Source of the DNA: Dysidea avara
Lineage: Eukaryota > Porifera > Demospongiae > Dictyoceratida > Dysideidae
NCBI RefSeq assembly: GCF_963678975.1
Contig: NC_089275.1
Span: 32,995,116 to 33,059,115 of the forward strand
Length of the DNA stretch: 64,000 nucleotides
Direction: 5' to 3'
Every line of letters begins with the position of its first letter. The stretch's first letter is position 1. The translations under genes were made by a program, and so were the position numbers. This document shows positions 11,770-23,013 of this stretch, one piece after another. The notes beneath the pieces are model-generated. The model was not told the origin of the DNA. It saw nothing but the letters and a program-made list of their open reading frames with translations, and made no database searches.

Positions 11770-11802
11770 CGAGGAAATGCTCGATCCTGGAGTAGAAGCC
11801 AT
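11770..11802 (-). CDS. Receptor gene 1, candidate first coding exon
   Basis: An ATG (complement of 11800-11802) opens MASTPGSSISS and runs to a TCG|GTTAGTG donor after exactly 33 bases (phase 0). This matches the phase of the signal exon downstream and would give a polar N-region in front of the hydrophobic core. It lies in a locally CpG-richer segment (11800-11930) that would suit a promoter. No equivalent was found upstream of the gene 2 signal exon, so it could be coincidental. Confidence 0.4.
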
Positions 11803-12136
11803 CACCGTCGCAATCCCAGACAAAATAATCACGACACGCCAACGGCAGCGGGTGTTCTTGAATACAGTACCGGTACTATAGGGCCATCATGCATTATTAT
11901 ACTCCTTGTTTTCCGTCACCGCCCGCACACTGTTAAAAAGCCTGAGTGCATTTCATACCAAAATTGTATGCATAGCATACTGAGTTGCTACACTAGAAGG
12001 TATGAAACAGATCTGCATGCATTACATACTAAAAACGTTAGCATATCACACTAACATATTGGTATGAAATAACATACCCTGTGAGCATACCATGACGCCA
12101 TAGTTCAGAGATATGCGCCTCTTATATGGAGCGTTT
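11803..12136. promoter_or_regulatory. Possible divergent promoter region with a small inverted repeat
   Basis: The interval between the candidate start of gene 1 (minus) and a candidate plus-strand first exon at 12137 is richer in CpG than its surroundings (for example near 11806-11870 and 12115-12155). It also contains a foldback built on TTCATACCAA (near 11951) and TTGGTATGAAA (near 12058). Promoter function is inferred only from position and composition. Confidence 0.3.
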
Positions 12137-12370
12137 ATGAATAGGCGCATACAAAAGCACTGGATGCGAGATGGGTTTGGGAGCTTGTTAGAAACTCTCG
12201 AGGGAAAGAGGTTGAAGGATCATGACGAGTCGAGTAAACTGAAGCACAGAGTGAGTTCTTAGTATTTGATAAGCAACGGTTTCAGGAAACCATAGATTAC
12301 AATTATAACTCCCGTGACAACTGTCAAGTGTGGGTTAAATAAACTCTGGTTCGGTTCTAAGCCTTGTTCC
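12090..12370 (+). repeat. Block duplicated at 14560-14850
   Basis: Shared landmarks in the same order are GCGCCTCTTAT, TGAAGGATCATGA, a GTGAGTT splice-donor-like site followed by TTAGTATT, and TCTAAGCCTTGT. The second copy lies about 2.5 kb downstream in the same orientation. The presence of a donor in both suggests duplicated 5' exons or a duplicated promoter. Confidence 0.55.
12137..12250 (+). CDS. Candidate first exon of an unrecognised plus-strand gene
   Basis: ATG at 12137 opens 38 codons (begins MNRRIQKHWMRDGFGS, ends SSKLKHR) to an AGA|GTGAGT donor. The segment is charged, with no signal peptide or transmembrane helix. A tiny in-phase piece (CAG|CCC TTG ... CTG CAG|GTGAGTG, 12925-12951) may be the next exon. 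A diverged duplicate of this block at about 14560-14750 keeps the donor and flanks but has lost the open frame, which argues that this may be untranslated sequence instead. I do not recognise the product. Confidence 0.28.
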
Positions 12371-13659
12371 AAGCTCCTTTATATGTTGTGTAACTGTTAG
12401 AGTTGATAATGAATACCATCTGTCTCATACCCAGACCCAGCTGGGCCATTTTCAGTCAACCAGCTTTGGCATCCAATGAAAGTTTGGCTGAATCTTAGTC
12501 AATCGAATTTAAATTTGATCCGTGTTGACTAACTTCATGCATGCATCTACAATGAAACTGCATTGCTTTGGTCACTCCAAATAAATTCTCTGTTCCAGTC
12601 CACTGCCTGCATCCGTGTCACTAATAATATTATAATTCTTTCGTTTTTTCTTGCATACTGAACAGTTTCAATTTTATAATGTGTCAGTGTGCATTGAGTC
12701 TCTACAAATTTACATTTTGTTCTACCTGCAACTTAATTTTATGCTGGCTATGCTCAGGAAAAGCTACCAATTTTATAATGGAAATGGACTGCTCGCTTGC
12801 ATAAATGTATGCCCAGTGGAGGACGGGAAACAGAGTCTTTATTTAGAGTGGCCTTGTGTTTGGAGCAGTCATGCACTTTTGTAATATAATTACATCTTAG
12901 CAATGGTGCAACTAGCCATTCAGCCCTTGGTAGCCACTGAAGTACTGCAGGTGAGTGTTAATGATGCACCGGTTTCTGTCTAGTTACAGTAGTGGGTAAC
13001 AGTATGCAATCTTTTAAAACTGCATGTTGGCTATTTGCTACATTAATATAACTTGCTATTCTGCTCTACGGCTTTTATTATACAAACAGGAGCTAGCTGG
13101 AGTTGGCTATAATAATTATTTACATATGCCTATAGGTAGACCCATTTAGATGCTAATAATGGTCCAGCCATTTAGTCAAACAAAATCAGTCCGGCTAGAC
13201 CAGTTTGATATCCAAATTTAGTCCGGCTAATTACCTATATTCAAAACGCTTGATTAACCAGATTGTTTTTCATGTAATAGAACTATGGACCAGTAACCTC
13301 AAAAGCAAGTCATGCAAATCAGCAGATGTATACAGATATAGTTATTGTTTATGGGTTCATATATAGTGGTCTTGAAATTTTAGATTAATCCTAAGATACA
13401 CTATCCATGCTCAATTAACGTTCTCACAACTAAGCAAGTGCAAGGTTGTACTGTCACCTAATGATATAACTCACTGATAAACTTTGTCAATGGCCTACCT
13501 TAACTACATTAATATAGATTTCAATGATAGCTGTGACTAGGGTATGTGTGCACGGTAGTATCAGGTGGAGGAGACTGTTCACACAGTGATATGGGTAACC
13601 ATTTTAAATGATATTAAATCGGAATATGCTAGATAATATTGTACAGTGTGTATGTGTGT

Positions 13660-13835
13660 GTGTAGGTGAGACTTCGGGTGCCTACACCTTCACTTGTGGG
13701 ATATGGTACAGCCTCCTGCAGGGTTACTAGTCCTAGGATTTGCCTGCACTGACTCCTGTGCTTGTTCACTGGGTAGGCACGACCATACTAGCATGACAGC
13801 TGAAGGCTTTGCTTTTTGTTTGCTTTTGTGTGTGT
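13660..13835 (+). repeat. SINE body fragment
   Basis: Shares GATATGGTACAGCCTCCTGC and GGTTACTAGTCCT, followed by GCACTGACTCCTG, with the minus-strand SINE at 20700-21095. It lacks a clear tRNA-like head. The short open frame across it is not a gene. Confidence 0.6.
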
Positions 13836-14069
13836 CCAGGGTTAGTTCTAGAAATGTTGCTCACCTGGTTTCAAGTTCTGAAATACAGGGAATAGTTGCT
13901 TTGCTTATTTAGGTGTATATTTTCATGTATGGTTAGCTACTGTTTGACACACGTATGCATGACGACTGCTCTGTTGAAATGAATGATTGTTATTTTAGAG
14001 TAGCTATGCATATGTTGATTTTATCTGAATAATATGGTTCAGCGGTATCGACTTTACCTGATTAAATGG

Positions 14070-14202
14070 TTACAGACCCAAGGTATATTCAGCTGCAGTA
14101 TCCTTGGAGAATGACTGTCGAGATTTCAGTTTAGATGGTGTCTCTGTGATCACATCGGTGAACTCATCCAGGAGACTGGAGGCATACAAGTCCTCATAGT
14201 TT
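14070..14202 (-). CDS. Candidate terminal exon, unrecognised protein
   Basis: On the minus strand an AAGTAG acceptor precedes 44 codons ending in TAA (14070-14072). The segment begins NYEDLYASSLLDEFTDVI and continues through TPSKLKSRQSFSKDTA to a final LGL. Composition is that of an ordinary acidic/polar protein C-terminus. The plus strand of the same stretch is also open (VSLENDCRDF... to a TAG), so the strand is uncertain; I favour minus for its amino-acid composition. No domain is recognised. Confidence 0.35.
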
Positions 14203-14299
14203 CTACTTATGGAAATAAACTATCAAAAGTTAGTTTATATGTAAATAAACTTGTTTATATTATATTATATTGGTATAGAGAGTAAATTGAAGACAAAAG

Positions 14300-14435
14300 A
14301 GGAACTCTAGATCTGTAAAGACAGTTAGAATGCCTGTAGACTTTGACAATGGTATTGTCAATAGTCAGGTAACTAAGAACTTTATAGCAGTCACAATGCA
14401 TTTCTACTTCTATTGCTTCATCAGGTGACAACGTT
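14300..14435 (-). CDS. Candidate internal exon, unrecognised protein
   Basis: After a CACCCTAAG acceptor (first base 14435) an open minus-strand frame reads TLSPDEAIEVEMHCDCYKV, then LSYLTIDNTIVKVYRHSNC. The residue mix looks like genuine protein. The 3' limit is unclear, as only weak donors (GTTCCT, GTCTAC) follow. It may belong with 14070-14202 and with the pair at 17267-17871, all on the same strand. Confidence 0.33.
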
Positions 14436-14559
14436 CTTAGGGTGGAAAATAAGAACAGATTGCATGGAGCTGTATGCAAATGTTGGAGTGGGTACAAATA
14501 AAGTTTTTTCTTACCTCATGACATGTTATACTTTTCCTATAGTAATATAACTGCTGTGC

Positions 14560-14850
14560 TGACGTCATACCCACAGGAATAAGCGCCTCTTATCTGGAAC
14601 ATTTATGCCGGAATAGGCACTTGCAAGAGCGTCAGCATCAGGGTCTGGGGGAGAAATACTCGAAGGAGTGAGGCTTAGAGACTGAAGGATCATGAAGAAA
14701 CGAGTTGACTAAATTGCACGCGGACTGGTATAGTAACAGGGTGAGTTTTTAGTATTCGATATCCGCATAGAGAAAGTCTATGGTAAAACCGAGGGTCACA
14801 AGTGGGATTAATAACCTATACACAAACAAAGATTCTAAGCCTTGTCTTTA
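14560..14850 (+). repeat. Second copy of the 12090-12370 block
   Basis: Carries the same ordered landmarks as the upstream copy, but the 38-codon open frame is interrupted by a stop after 18 codons. The GGGTGAGTTTTTAG donor-like site is retained. Confidence 0.5.
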
Positions 14851-14970
14851 ATACAGGCCTTCATCTAGGAAATGGCTCAAGGTGGGGGGGAGATAACCAT
14901 GAGTGGGCAATAATTAAAGATCCACGTGTTCATCCCTATGCACACTCCACCTAGGATGTATCTTACACTC

Positions 14971-15310
14971 TCAGGTGCATTGTCGTGTGCCTGAGGATGA
15001 CCATGCCACTCCAGAAATTTAGGCTTTCTTAAATTGCCTCTGGTGCATTCTTGAGTATCTCAGAGTGAAGAAAATTTTGTAGTTTTGTTTCAAATTGCTT
15101 ATGGTGCATTTTCAATTACCTGAGAATAACATGCCATTTTTAGACTCAAATTACTTGTGGTTCATTCTCAGGTACATGAGAATGCAAAGCCACTCCAGGA
15201 CATTTTTGCATTTTAAACTCTCATAGGTGGCTTCTTGTGCATTCTCGTACCACATGTCCGCCATGAAATTTTTGTATTTTAGACTCTCGGATTGCTTCTG
15301 ATGCATTGTT
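14971..15310 (+). repeat. Diverged tandem repeat, ~55-78 bp units
   Basis: About five irregular units each start with GCATTCTC-like sequence (GCATTGTCGTG, GCATTCTTGAG, GCATTTTCAAT, TCATTCTCAGG, GCATTCTCGTA), followed by a CTGAGAATG-like stretch, ATGCCACTCCAG and TTTTTGTATTTTAGACTC. The open frame on the minus strand here arises from the repeat. Confidence 0.6.
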
Positions 15311-16441
15311 AACAATTTAATGGGGTGAGAGTTTGTCAAGGGATGGCGGCAATGAAGTCCTGGTTTATATGTTGTGTGTTAAACTGTTTAGGGTGGTTAT
15401 AAAGATTTTTTTAAAATAGGTGTTTGCTAACATTGGTTCCTACAAGGCGAAGTCTGCAAATATACATGGAAACAGTAGAGACAGTTAGAAGGAAGAGACT
15501 GGTAAGTTGTTTGAATTTGAATTGATTGCTGCAATAAAAATTTAGATCTGGGACAAAATTTGTTCCAGCTGGGTCATTTTCAGTCAAACCAAATTTGATA
15601 CTACTTGATTGTTAAGGGAGGGCTGTGATGTGTTGCGTAGATGGCTGTTTTTAAGCAGAGAAGCAGGTAACATTCGCAATATAAATGGGAAATCAGCCTG
15701 GGGGCACATCACAGTGAAATATCCCATTTCTCTTGCATGATTATATAGCACTGGTTTCTTTCTTGCACTGTCACCTTACGTAACTACTGTCACTGAAGTT
15801 TATATCTCTGTTCAAATTGTGTCATGTTGTGCCTGACTGTAGTGTCATGCATACATAGCAGTTTAGCAAGTAGCTACAACAAATCTTTAATAGTATATCA
15901 TCCACTCATGCATTCACTATGCTTGTCACTATGTCAGTACTGCATGAACTAAGGTGTGAATCATATGGGGAGGGTTGGAGATTAGTACAAAGGCTTTTTT
16001 GGGAAAGAGGGGGCATTTTTGTCAATTTAAAAACCTTTCATCAATGCATCTAAAATCGCAAATTCACAAACGTTATCTTCCGCGAATGATTCCCATTATA
16101 CAGTATTATTTCCATGCATGGTTAACCGCTATTTAACACTTAGACTCTATTTAGGCTGTTTTGGGTGGGTAATAAATCTCATATACTCCACCTTGTTTTC
16201 TAATATACTCCACGCCTTTAAGCACAATATGACATATGCTCAAAATCAGATTTGTCCAATCGCTATGCGTTGTTCACATGCAGTGATTTAACGAGCGCGA
16301 TTATTTAGTCACGTGAGGACGCATAGTTACCATGGCGCTAGTATTATCGTAAGAAAACCAGCCGCTTTTGCCGAGCCTACAGCAGAAACAGCCGTGGATG
16401 AGGTAAGTGGTCTGAGTGTAATGTGAAATAGAGTCTAAAGC
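15311..16441. other. Non-coding stretch with a CpG-containing donor-like site
   Basis: No supported coding exon. Near 16290-16405 the sequence is CpG-richer and contains CACGTGAGGA, an ATG that is stopped after six codons, and a GATGAG|GTAAGTG donor. It could be a non-coding 5' exon. A similar CACGTGAGGATGC occurs near 25139, upstream of the gene at 25403. Confidence 0.4.
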
Positions 16442-16580
16442 AGTTATACGGGCACAATGTGGACTCTATGAAATTTATAAACCCTCAGGCCCTTAGTAGC
16501 GCCCTCGCTTCGCTCGTGCGCTACAGCCCGGGCCTTCGGGTTTATAAATTTCATAGACTCCACATTGTGCCCGTATAACT
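16442..16580. mobile_element. Foldback element with GGCCTTCGGG loop
   Basis: Near-perfect inverted arms of about 43 bases (GTTATACGGGCACAATGTGG on the left and its complement ending CCGTATAAC on the right) surround a GC-rich centre (CCCTCAGGCCC ... GGGCCTTCGGG). A related foldback with the same loop words lies at 41878-41990. Confidence 0.85.
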
Positions 16581-16811
16581 ATTATTCATACTAGCACTTA
16601 GCATGACAAATGTTTTGTTGAAAAGTATGACTGCTCTATTAGAGTAGCTATTTGAATATTTTGATGGTAAAATTATTTTTAGAAACTGTGGAAACACTCA
16701 TTAAACATTTTTTGTGTGTATTATGTGGTGTTGTTGTGCATGCAGAGTGAAAGCTATCTCATTTGATAGGAGCTGACACTGGATCATCGTCAACCAGTTG
16801 AAACAGTGATA

Positions 16812-17100
16812 TAGGGCTCAAACGAATATTCTATTATTCGAATATTCGGAGAATATTCGTTTCAAAGGAAATACGTAACATCAGTGTGTAAATACTTGGA
16901 ATTCTTGATCCTACATAAGCATATCTATGACATAAATGATCAAATCATGTTGATTCTGAATTGTATTAAAGAGACATCTTGTACAACAGGATTATTGATA
17001 TCTCGTCCATATACCAATGCTGAAAAAGAATATTCGAATATTCGGTAGTTGTGAATAAAGAATATTCGAATAGTAAAAACCACTATTTGTTTGAGCCCTA
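16812..17100. mobile_element. hAT-type miniature element, exact 8-bp target duplication
   Basis: Termini TAGGGCTCAAACGAATA and TATTTGTTTGAGCCCTA are inverted, with sub-terminal GAATATTCGAATA palindromes. CAGTGATA occurs immediately on both sides (16804-16811 and 17101-17108). The 8-bp duplication and TAGGG ends are standard for hAT-superfamily insertions. No transposase is encoded. Confidence 0.88.
16940..17019 (-). CDS. Possible terminal exon inside the hAT miniature element
   Basis: A TTCTTTTTCAG acceptor precedes a phase-1 segment of 26 codons (LVYGRDINNPVVQDVSLIQF onward) to a TGA at 16940-16942. It is phase-compatible with the donor of 17267-17396. Because it lies wholly inside a mobile element it may be chance, and I include it only because acceptor, phase and stop all fit. 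Confidence 0.2.
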
Positions 17101-17266
17101 CAGTGATACAAAAGATGTATTTTGTTATTGTATAACTTTGTATGAACTGTACTGTTTGCAATATTATTTCAGTATGGAGATAACAATAGAATACATAGCT
17201 TTCGGTTTTGGTATCTTGTTGAGGCAAAGTTTCCCCGACCTGTGGTCAGTGTTTTTATGGATGTAC

Positions 17267-17396
17267 CTTGGACCATACGGGCTTTATGTATGATGCTGGC
17301 AACTGGCCCAACTAATGTGTACTCAACATACAGCAACTCTGTACACAGGTCTAAGTGAGGGATATTCTCTGAATCCCTTTCATCAACCATACGAAA
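17267..17396 (-). CDS. Probable internal exon, unrecognised protein
   Basis: A 130-base exon between a TTTTTAG acceptor and a CAAG|GTACAT donor, phase 0 to 1. It encodes FRMVDERDSENIPHLDLC, then TELLYVEYTLVGPVASIIHK and ARMVQ. The mix of charged and hydrophobic residues is typical of folded protein, and there are no stops in this frame. It joins in phase with 17795-17871 upstream. I do not recognise the family. Confidence 0.45.
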
Positions 17397-17794
17397 CTAA
17401 AAACTGTTTTCTCAAGGTGTTCAGTCATATTATCAATGTGCTGTGTTGTGTGTAGCACTCATGAACTTTTTGGTTGTGTACACATACTGTGCAGATAACC
17501 ACACAAACACAAATACATTGTCCACGAAAGTTAACTATATATGTTAAAATTGTGAAAATGAAATAAATGTATTGCAGAGGTTTTGCAGTACACATTCCTT
17601 AGACATGTATGCACTGACTAGTGGATTGAGGATTCTACATTGATTTTTAAAAGTACAAAGCGAGAAGTTTTACTGGGATATGCTAAAAAGCCATTGTAAC
17701 AAGTGGCTATCTCTAGCAAATATGTATAATATTGAGGGTTGACATGTAGCTATGAATTTTGTAATGTATTGTGGGTTTTGGTATGTACATTCAC

Positions 17795-17871
17795 CCACAA
17801 TGTCTGCGCACATATTATATGAACATTCCCTGCAAAACCTCTAACGTGCATGTTATTTCCTACCAACACAA
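17795..17871 (-). CDS. Probable internal exon, unrecognised protein
   Basis: A 77-base exon between a CATCTTCCAG acceptor and a TTGTGG|GTGAAT donor, phase 1 to 0. It encodes VLVGNNMHVRGFAGNVHIIC, then AQTLW. The phase-0 end matches the phase-0 start of the exon at 17267-17396. The preceding exon was not found. A weaker candidate further upstream on the same strand is at 22449-22605. Confidence 0.42.
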
Positions 17872-17999
17872 CTGGAAGATGAAACACAAATAAAATCTGC
17901 ACTATACATAATTCCTCCCATGTTTGGTAATAAGCTGATCGTTTACCGGAGTAGTATATATTCATTGGTGCGAATTTGCTGGATATGCACAAGCAAGTG

Positions 18000-18028
18000 C
18001 ATCAGTAGCACTAGAAGTGCTACTGATG
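18000..18028. other. Perfect 13-bp-stem hairpin
   Basis: CATCAGTAGCACT and its exact complement AGTGCTACTGATG are separated by AGA. It is too short for an animal microRNA precursor and lies in otherwise unremarkable DNA. Confidence 0.8.
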
Positions 18029-19531
18029 GATGTAGTGCCACCAAAACGTACTAGGTTGATGCCATTTATAAATGCCTTTGAGTATGTTCAGTAGACAGAC
18101 ACTATACAGTATCTAATCAATGTAATATGGGTCCAGCAGGTCTGAATTGTTTATGATGTACAGTAGCTATGATAGGTGAAATTTGTATGTGAAGTAACAT
18201 TGTTGGTTATGATAAAAGTGCATCCTAATAATTTGTGTCATAATTACTTTGTAGTGTCACTTGTTCTCAGCAGTGTTACAGTGGATGGAGTCCCTCAAAA
18301 TGACATTAAAATAATTGTGGTCACTTAGGAATTCTTAACTAGCTGAACGAATGCCTTTCTTTGGTACCTAGCATGTATTCATGCAAGGAGAGTGAGAAAA
18401 CTTATAGCAAAATGCATGCGAGTTAGTTGCAATGCAATAGACATGAAATTTACTTTTGTCATTGCTTTCTGGGAATGGTTTTCTTTGTACACATGAAGAA
18501 TAGAGGGAAAACACTATATTATGACAGATTTGCTGGTAAATAGATTGAAATTAAATTTCTTGCTGTTACATTCCAACTCCAACACTATTCATCATAAAAG
18601 GCTGAAGCTTTGGTTGTCCACTGTTTACCATGGATATACTGAATTGTACTGGGCGTATTATTCGTGGACTTTGGCTATCCACAAAATTTTCATCCTTTAA
18701 ATTAACAATTATACCCTTATATCATTTAAGGTTTAAACCTGCGTACTGTGATGCACATGGGATCAACTGAGCAAATCATCATTTGTGTACATTTCTTGAA
18801 CTACATTTTACTGACCATATACCTACAAATTTTCAATGCGGATTAAGAAATGTCAGAATTTTGGTGGTTATATTTTTGAAGATCACTCCTTCACTCAGGT
18901 TACCTATTGTATTTTACCAGCCCTGATACTTCAATTAAAAACATGCATGCCATGTGTTCGCAAATTGCCCAAATTGGAATAGAATGTTCACAAAATACAA
19001 TTAGAATTTCTTAGCATAGATTAGACTAAATGTAAACTCACACAGTCTATTCATTAATTTAAGAGTTATGAACTGTTTTATTTCTGTTTAGGATAATTCT
19101 TTGAGTATCAGTTTAATGGAGTATCAGTTTAACATCTTGATTTCTACAAAAAGGACAAACAAAGATAAATACATTTATCCAGCCCTGTCCTTATGTGGGA
19201 TGATCAATAACATTCATGTTATTGATAATACCGTAATTTGCTTTTTTATTACTTTATATACCACTTTAACGTGGGTGTTCAAAGGCACCGCTCAGTGTTT
19301 AACTCGCATATTGCCCAGGAAATATCAAGATATCGCCTGGGCAATATCATGGGAAAGCGGTTTGCCAATGACTTTGATACCAAAGAACCAATGCGCTTTG
19401 ACTTGTTATATTGAGCAACATAGAGCTTTGTATTGTGGAACTCATATTTGTATTGGTTACTAAGCTTAGTATATTTGCTAAGATAGACTAGTTGGTTGTT
19501 ACTAAAGGATAATGAAGGTACAAAATAATAG
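18029..19531. other. Non-coding stretch
   Basis: No exon with convincing splice signals. Near 19310-19350 there is an imperfect inverted repeat (TATTGCCCAGG / CCTGGGCAATA) of the foldback style seen at 40960-41170. Confidence 0.45.
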
Positions 19532-19625
19532 TTTGGGCGATCGAGGATGTGTATTTCTACCCACCACATATCAGCCTTTGAACAGACCACGGAAAAGCAA
19601 AGCTACTACTACTGCTTTGAAACAG
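19532..19625 (+). CDS. Weak candidate exon, unrecognised protein
   Basis: An AATAATAG acceptor-like site is followed by 31 open codons (LGDRGCVFLPTTYQPLNRPR onward, then KSKATTTALKQ) to a AACAG|GTCAGT donor. The acceptor lacks a good pyrimidine tract and no partner exon was found. Confidence 0.25.
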
Positions 19626-19781
19626 GTCAGTAACTTACAGTCCTAAGTACTTAACTTAATATAATAACTTACTTACTGTCCCAATATCAAAGTTAGTTGG
19701 CTAAACTTAGTACAAAAATGATAACAATATAAACTCCATCCCACAATCACAAGTTTTCTAACAATTAGTTTCTTGTTTTAG

Positions 19782-20327
19782 CCTTCTATGCCAACAACTT
19801 TTGGAGTTATATCCCTACAAAGTAGCAACAACAGAAAGATTGATTTTCCCAATACAGCAAGTATTGGGAAAATAAATTACAGGTGCTTACAAAAACTGCT
19901 GTAACTTACAAACACAATGCAGTACAGAGTTGCAACTTGCACTATTGTGTTCACCATGAATAGGGGAGTCTACTACTGGGTAAGTTTTTCCTTCTATCAC
20001 TTTTCTTCACTATGTACAGGTCAAAATCAGTGAAGAAAGATCGATCACGTATGACTGCTTCGACGTGACGTAAACAAATACTCATAACTCACACATCCTT
20101 TAGTCTACTGCAACGACACAAAGACTTTCGAACTCCTCTTGAGTAGGTGAATAAGATGATGTCCAGGCTTTTATCATTGGACCCTCTTTTCACAAAAAAC
20201 AAAGTATTTAAATTTTTTACAAAAATATTTTTCAAATTACACTAATATTTTACCCATTGTAATCAATGGCTAATACTGAAAATTTAGGCTTGCGCCATTA
20301 TGTCAGGTTTTTGCAGATCAGATCACA
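19782..20327. mobile_element. Partial TGTGAC-family miniature element
   Basis: Inverted relative to the fuller copy at 21762-22396. Shared internal landmarks include AGTTTCATTCACT-like GAATAGGGGAGTCTACTACT, GACGTGACGTAAA and CTCCTCTTGAGTAGG. The right end reads TTTTTGCAGATCAGATCACA; the left terminal repeat is missing. Confidence 0.65.
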
Positions 20328-20589
20328 TATGAAAAATTGTATTACTACAATATTTAATCTATATCTTTAAGAAAAATAGATAAAGCTAGACTCATAAACT
20401 AAGTCATGGACTTGGTCTGGCATAGCCTTGGCTTGAAACAGATTGTAAGCAATAAAATGAAACTTGTGCATTGGTATCAACTGGGCGTGATCAATGGCCC
20501 CAAAGTAGAAAATCAGAACAATAATATTATCTTGATAATGAAAATGTGTTTTTCCAAGACACCCATAACAGGTTCCCAATTAGTTTCTT

Positions 20590-21095
20590 GCTCAAGAAAC
20601 AACAAAACTAAAATGGCATAACAAACTGGCCAGGCTGATGCTCTAGCCATCTGGCTATGCCCACACACAAAGACACACAGACACAAAGCAAAGCAAAAAC
20701 AAAGTCTTTGGGCATGATCGGCACTTGTGTGCTACTTAGGTGCTAGGAGTCAGCACAGACAAGGGCAGGACTAGTAACCTGCAGGAGGCTGTACCATATC
20801 TCACAGGTGAAGGTTTCGGCAACCAAAGTCAGAAGTGGACCTTTAACTGCTGTGTGAGGTATGGACAGTAGGAATTTTTCCCCAGTTAATACCATGCAGG
20901 TGTTATAACTGGGTGGGCTACTTCCCCAGTTGACACCAGGCCACCAAATTCCCATTTACACAACTGGATAGACTGGAGCAATGTAAGTAAACTTTCTTGA
21001 GACAACAAGAAGATGAATTTGGCTTAACCAAGAATCAAACTTGGAACCTTTTGATTACCAAGCCAATTCTTTAGCCACTTGGCTATGCTACACAC
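20590..21095 (-). repeat. Two tandem tRNA-derived SINEs
   Basis: On the minus strand, 21095 to about 21020 reads as a tRNA-like head (AGCATAGCCAAGTGGCTAA as box A, then GGTTCCAAGTTTGATTCTTG around box B). It is followed by a body with CCAGTTATAACACCTGC and GTACAGCCTCCTGCAGG. A second head (GGGCATAGCCAGATGGCTAG) begins near 20662. The body matches the fragment at 13660-13835. Internal pol III promoters are implied by the family, not shown. Confidence 0.7.
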
Positions 21096-21761
21096 ATGCC
21101 AACTAACAAAACAGTGTGAGACATTGACAGTAGGATGTACAATAGGACTGACATGTAGTATATCAGGATTGCTACCGTGTCACTACTGTTGTCCCTGGAC
21201 ACACCCTGGTGACCTGTATTAATTAGAACTGAGACATATGCCAAAAGATGCATATTGAGTGATCCACTATTGTGTAAATGAGTTGAACACACTGTACTGA
21301 TAGCACTGTGGCTTCACATATATGCCTTCTCACCCACTGGAATTATCTATACTCACCCATTGGTTTCTTAGATAATGTAGTAGAATTTAAAACCCTGACT
21401 GTAGTAGGATTTATATTTCTATGATCTCTACTCAAATGTACATCCTTATACTTGAATCATTTATACGTAGTTGTCATAATTACTGCAGGGCCAGAGCTCA
21501 TGGTCTGGCTGGTCTGGACCGCTTTTCAGCTACTTGACTTTTGGAAAAAATCAAGATGCTACTCTTTTTAATAGAGCAGTCATCACAATGAACTCTAGTC
21601 ATCGTGATACTCTAATAGAGGATTCAGTACAATATATCCACTGCGCTAATTACGCTGCTTGGCCTGAGCCATTATAGCTATGTTAGCTTTCTTGTGCTTT
21701 TCAAACTTTATTACTGTACTGGCATTGGGCTAATTGATCGTACATGTCTTGCATTATCATA

Positions 21762-22396
21762 TGTGACCGGATCTGCAAAAACCCAAAACAATAGTGCAAT
21801 TCTAATATTTACAGTATAAAGCATTGAAAAAATGGGTGAAATATTTGCATATTACCGAAAAAAAATCCATAGTTTTTTAATGCTTATTTCTTAGTGAAGG
21901 AAGGTACTAACAATAAAAAACTGGATATTGTATTATTTGCCTACTCAAGAGGAGTTGGAAATCTTTGTTTCGTAGCAGTAGATGCAAGTTATGAGCGTTT
22001 ATTTACGTCACGTCAAAGTGATCGTACACGATTGATTTTTCTTCACAAAGTTCACCTTTGTATGCAGTGAAGAAAGGTGATAAAAGGACAAAATTACCCA
22101 GTGAATGATTCCCCTATCCATGGTGAACACGATGGTGAAAATGTCAGCCCAGTGCGTTAATTCGCTCATAAGTTACAACAGTTGTAATAAGTGCCTGTAA
22201 TTTATTTTCCCTATAGTTGCTGTACAAATCAATTTTTCTGTTGTTGATATTTTGTAGAGCTGTAACTCCGAAAGTTATTGGCATGTGAGGCCAAAACTTT
22301 TTCAGAGGGTATGCTTGGCTAAGTAGATTATAAGAATTTAATAAACAGGAACTAGAAAATGCACTATTGTGTCAGATTTTCGCAGATCCAGTCACA
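21762..22396. mobile_element. TGTGAC-ended miniature element, fullest copy
   Basis: Inverted ends TGTGACCGGATCTGCAAAAA and TTTTCGCAGATCCAGTCACA define a 635-bp element flanked by TA on both sides. No long open frame. Shorter elements with similar ends occur at 34253-34497 and 57099-57447, and a solo end near 42963. Confidence 0.82.
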
Positions 22397-22448
22397 TATA
22401 CACAACAAGCACCAAGGCCTACAAGCAATTTACTATCAAACCATTCTA

Positions 22449-22605
22449 TTAGCAGTCCATCTCCTGGTAGTAGGTGACTTCTTGTCTACAACAGAGCACA
22501 ATTGATTGAACTATCCATGGCACATGTACTCCAATATGTTGGTGCAATACATTGCGAATGGTACATACCCAGAGATCAAAGCCGTACTGTGCTATGGCCG
22601 CTCCA
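22449..22605 (-). CDS. Weak candidate exon, unrecognised protein
   Basis: An open minus-strand frame runs GAAIAQYGFDLW (to a TGG|GTATGT donor-like site) and then on through HIGVHVPWIVQSIVLCC to a stop at 22449. It could be one terminal exon or two short ones. No domain is recognised. Confidence 0.25.
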
Positions 22606-23013
22606 GATATGGAAGTATAAAAGTAATAGAACAGCGCACATATTATATGGTTATTAATATGCAAAAGGTTTCTTCTTAATTGAATTAAAAGTGTTTCTGT
22701 GAAAAAAGTAGGGCCATAGCTGTAGCCAGTTATGATTATGAATACTGAAGAGTACAGTTATAACTGATATATTCAGGGAGGTTACAAATCACAAAATAAG
22801 AATTATATTATAGTTACCTAAAAATGTTTCCAGAGATTGAGATTCTATAGTATCAATGAGTAGGTTATTCCAATCACAGGTAGATCTGGGGTAGTAGCTG
22901 AATTTATTAGTGATTTGTTCTAGTAAAAGGTATCTCAAAATGGAGAGAGTGGGTTTGGAACCACGTGGTAGCGAGTAAGCCAGGTTGGGATCCAGCTATA
23001 AGTAGTACCATTA

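Noticed and set aside
18629-18770. Short plus-strand frame starting MDILNCTGRIIRG
   Set aside because: No splice context, domain or repeat of the frame elsewhere, and its length is expected by chance.
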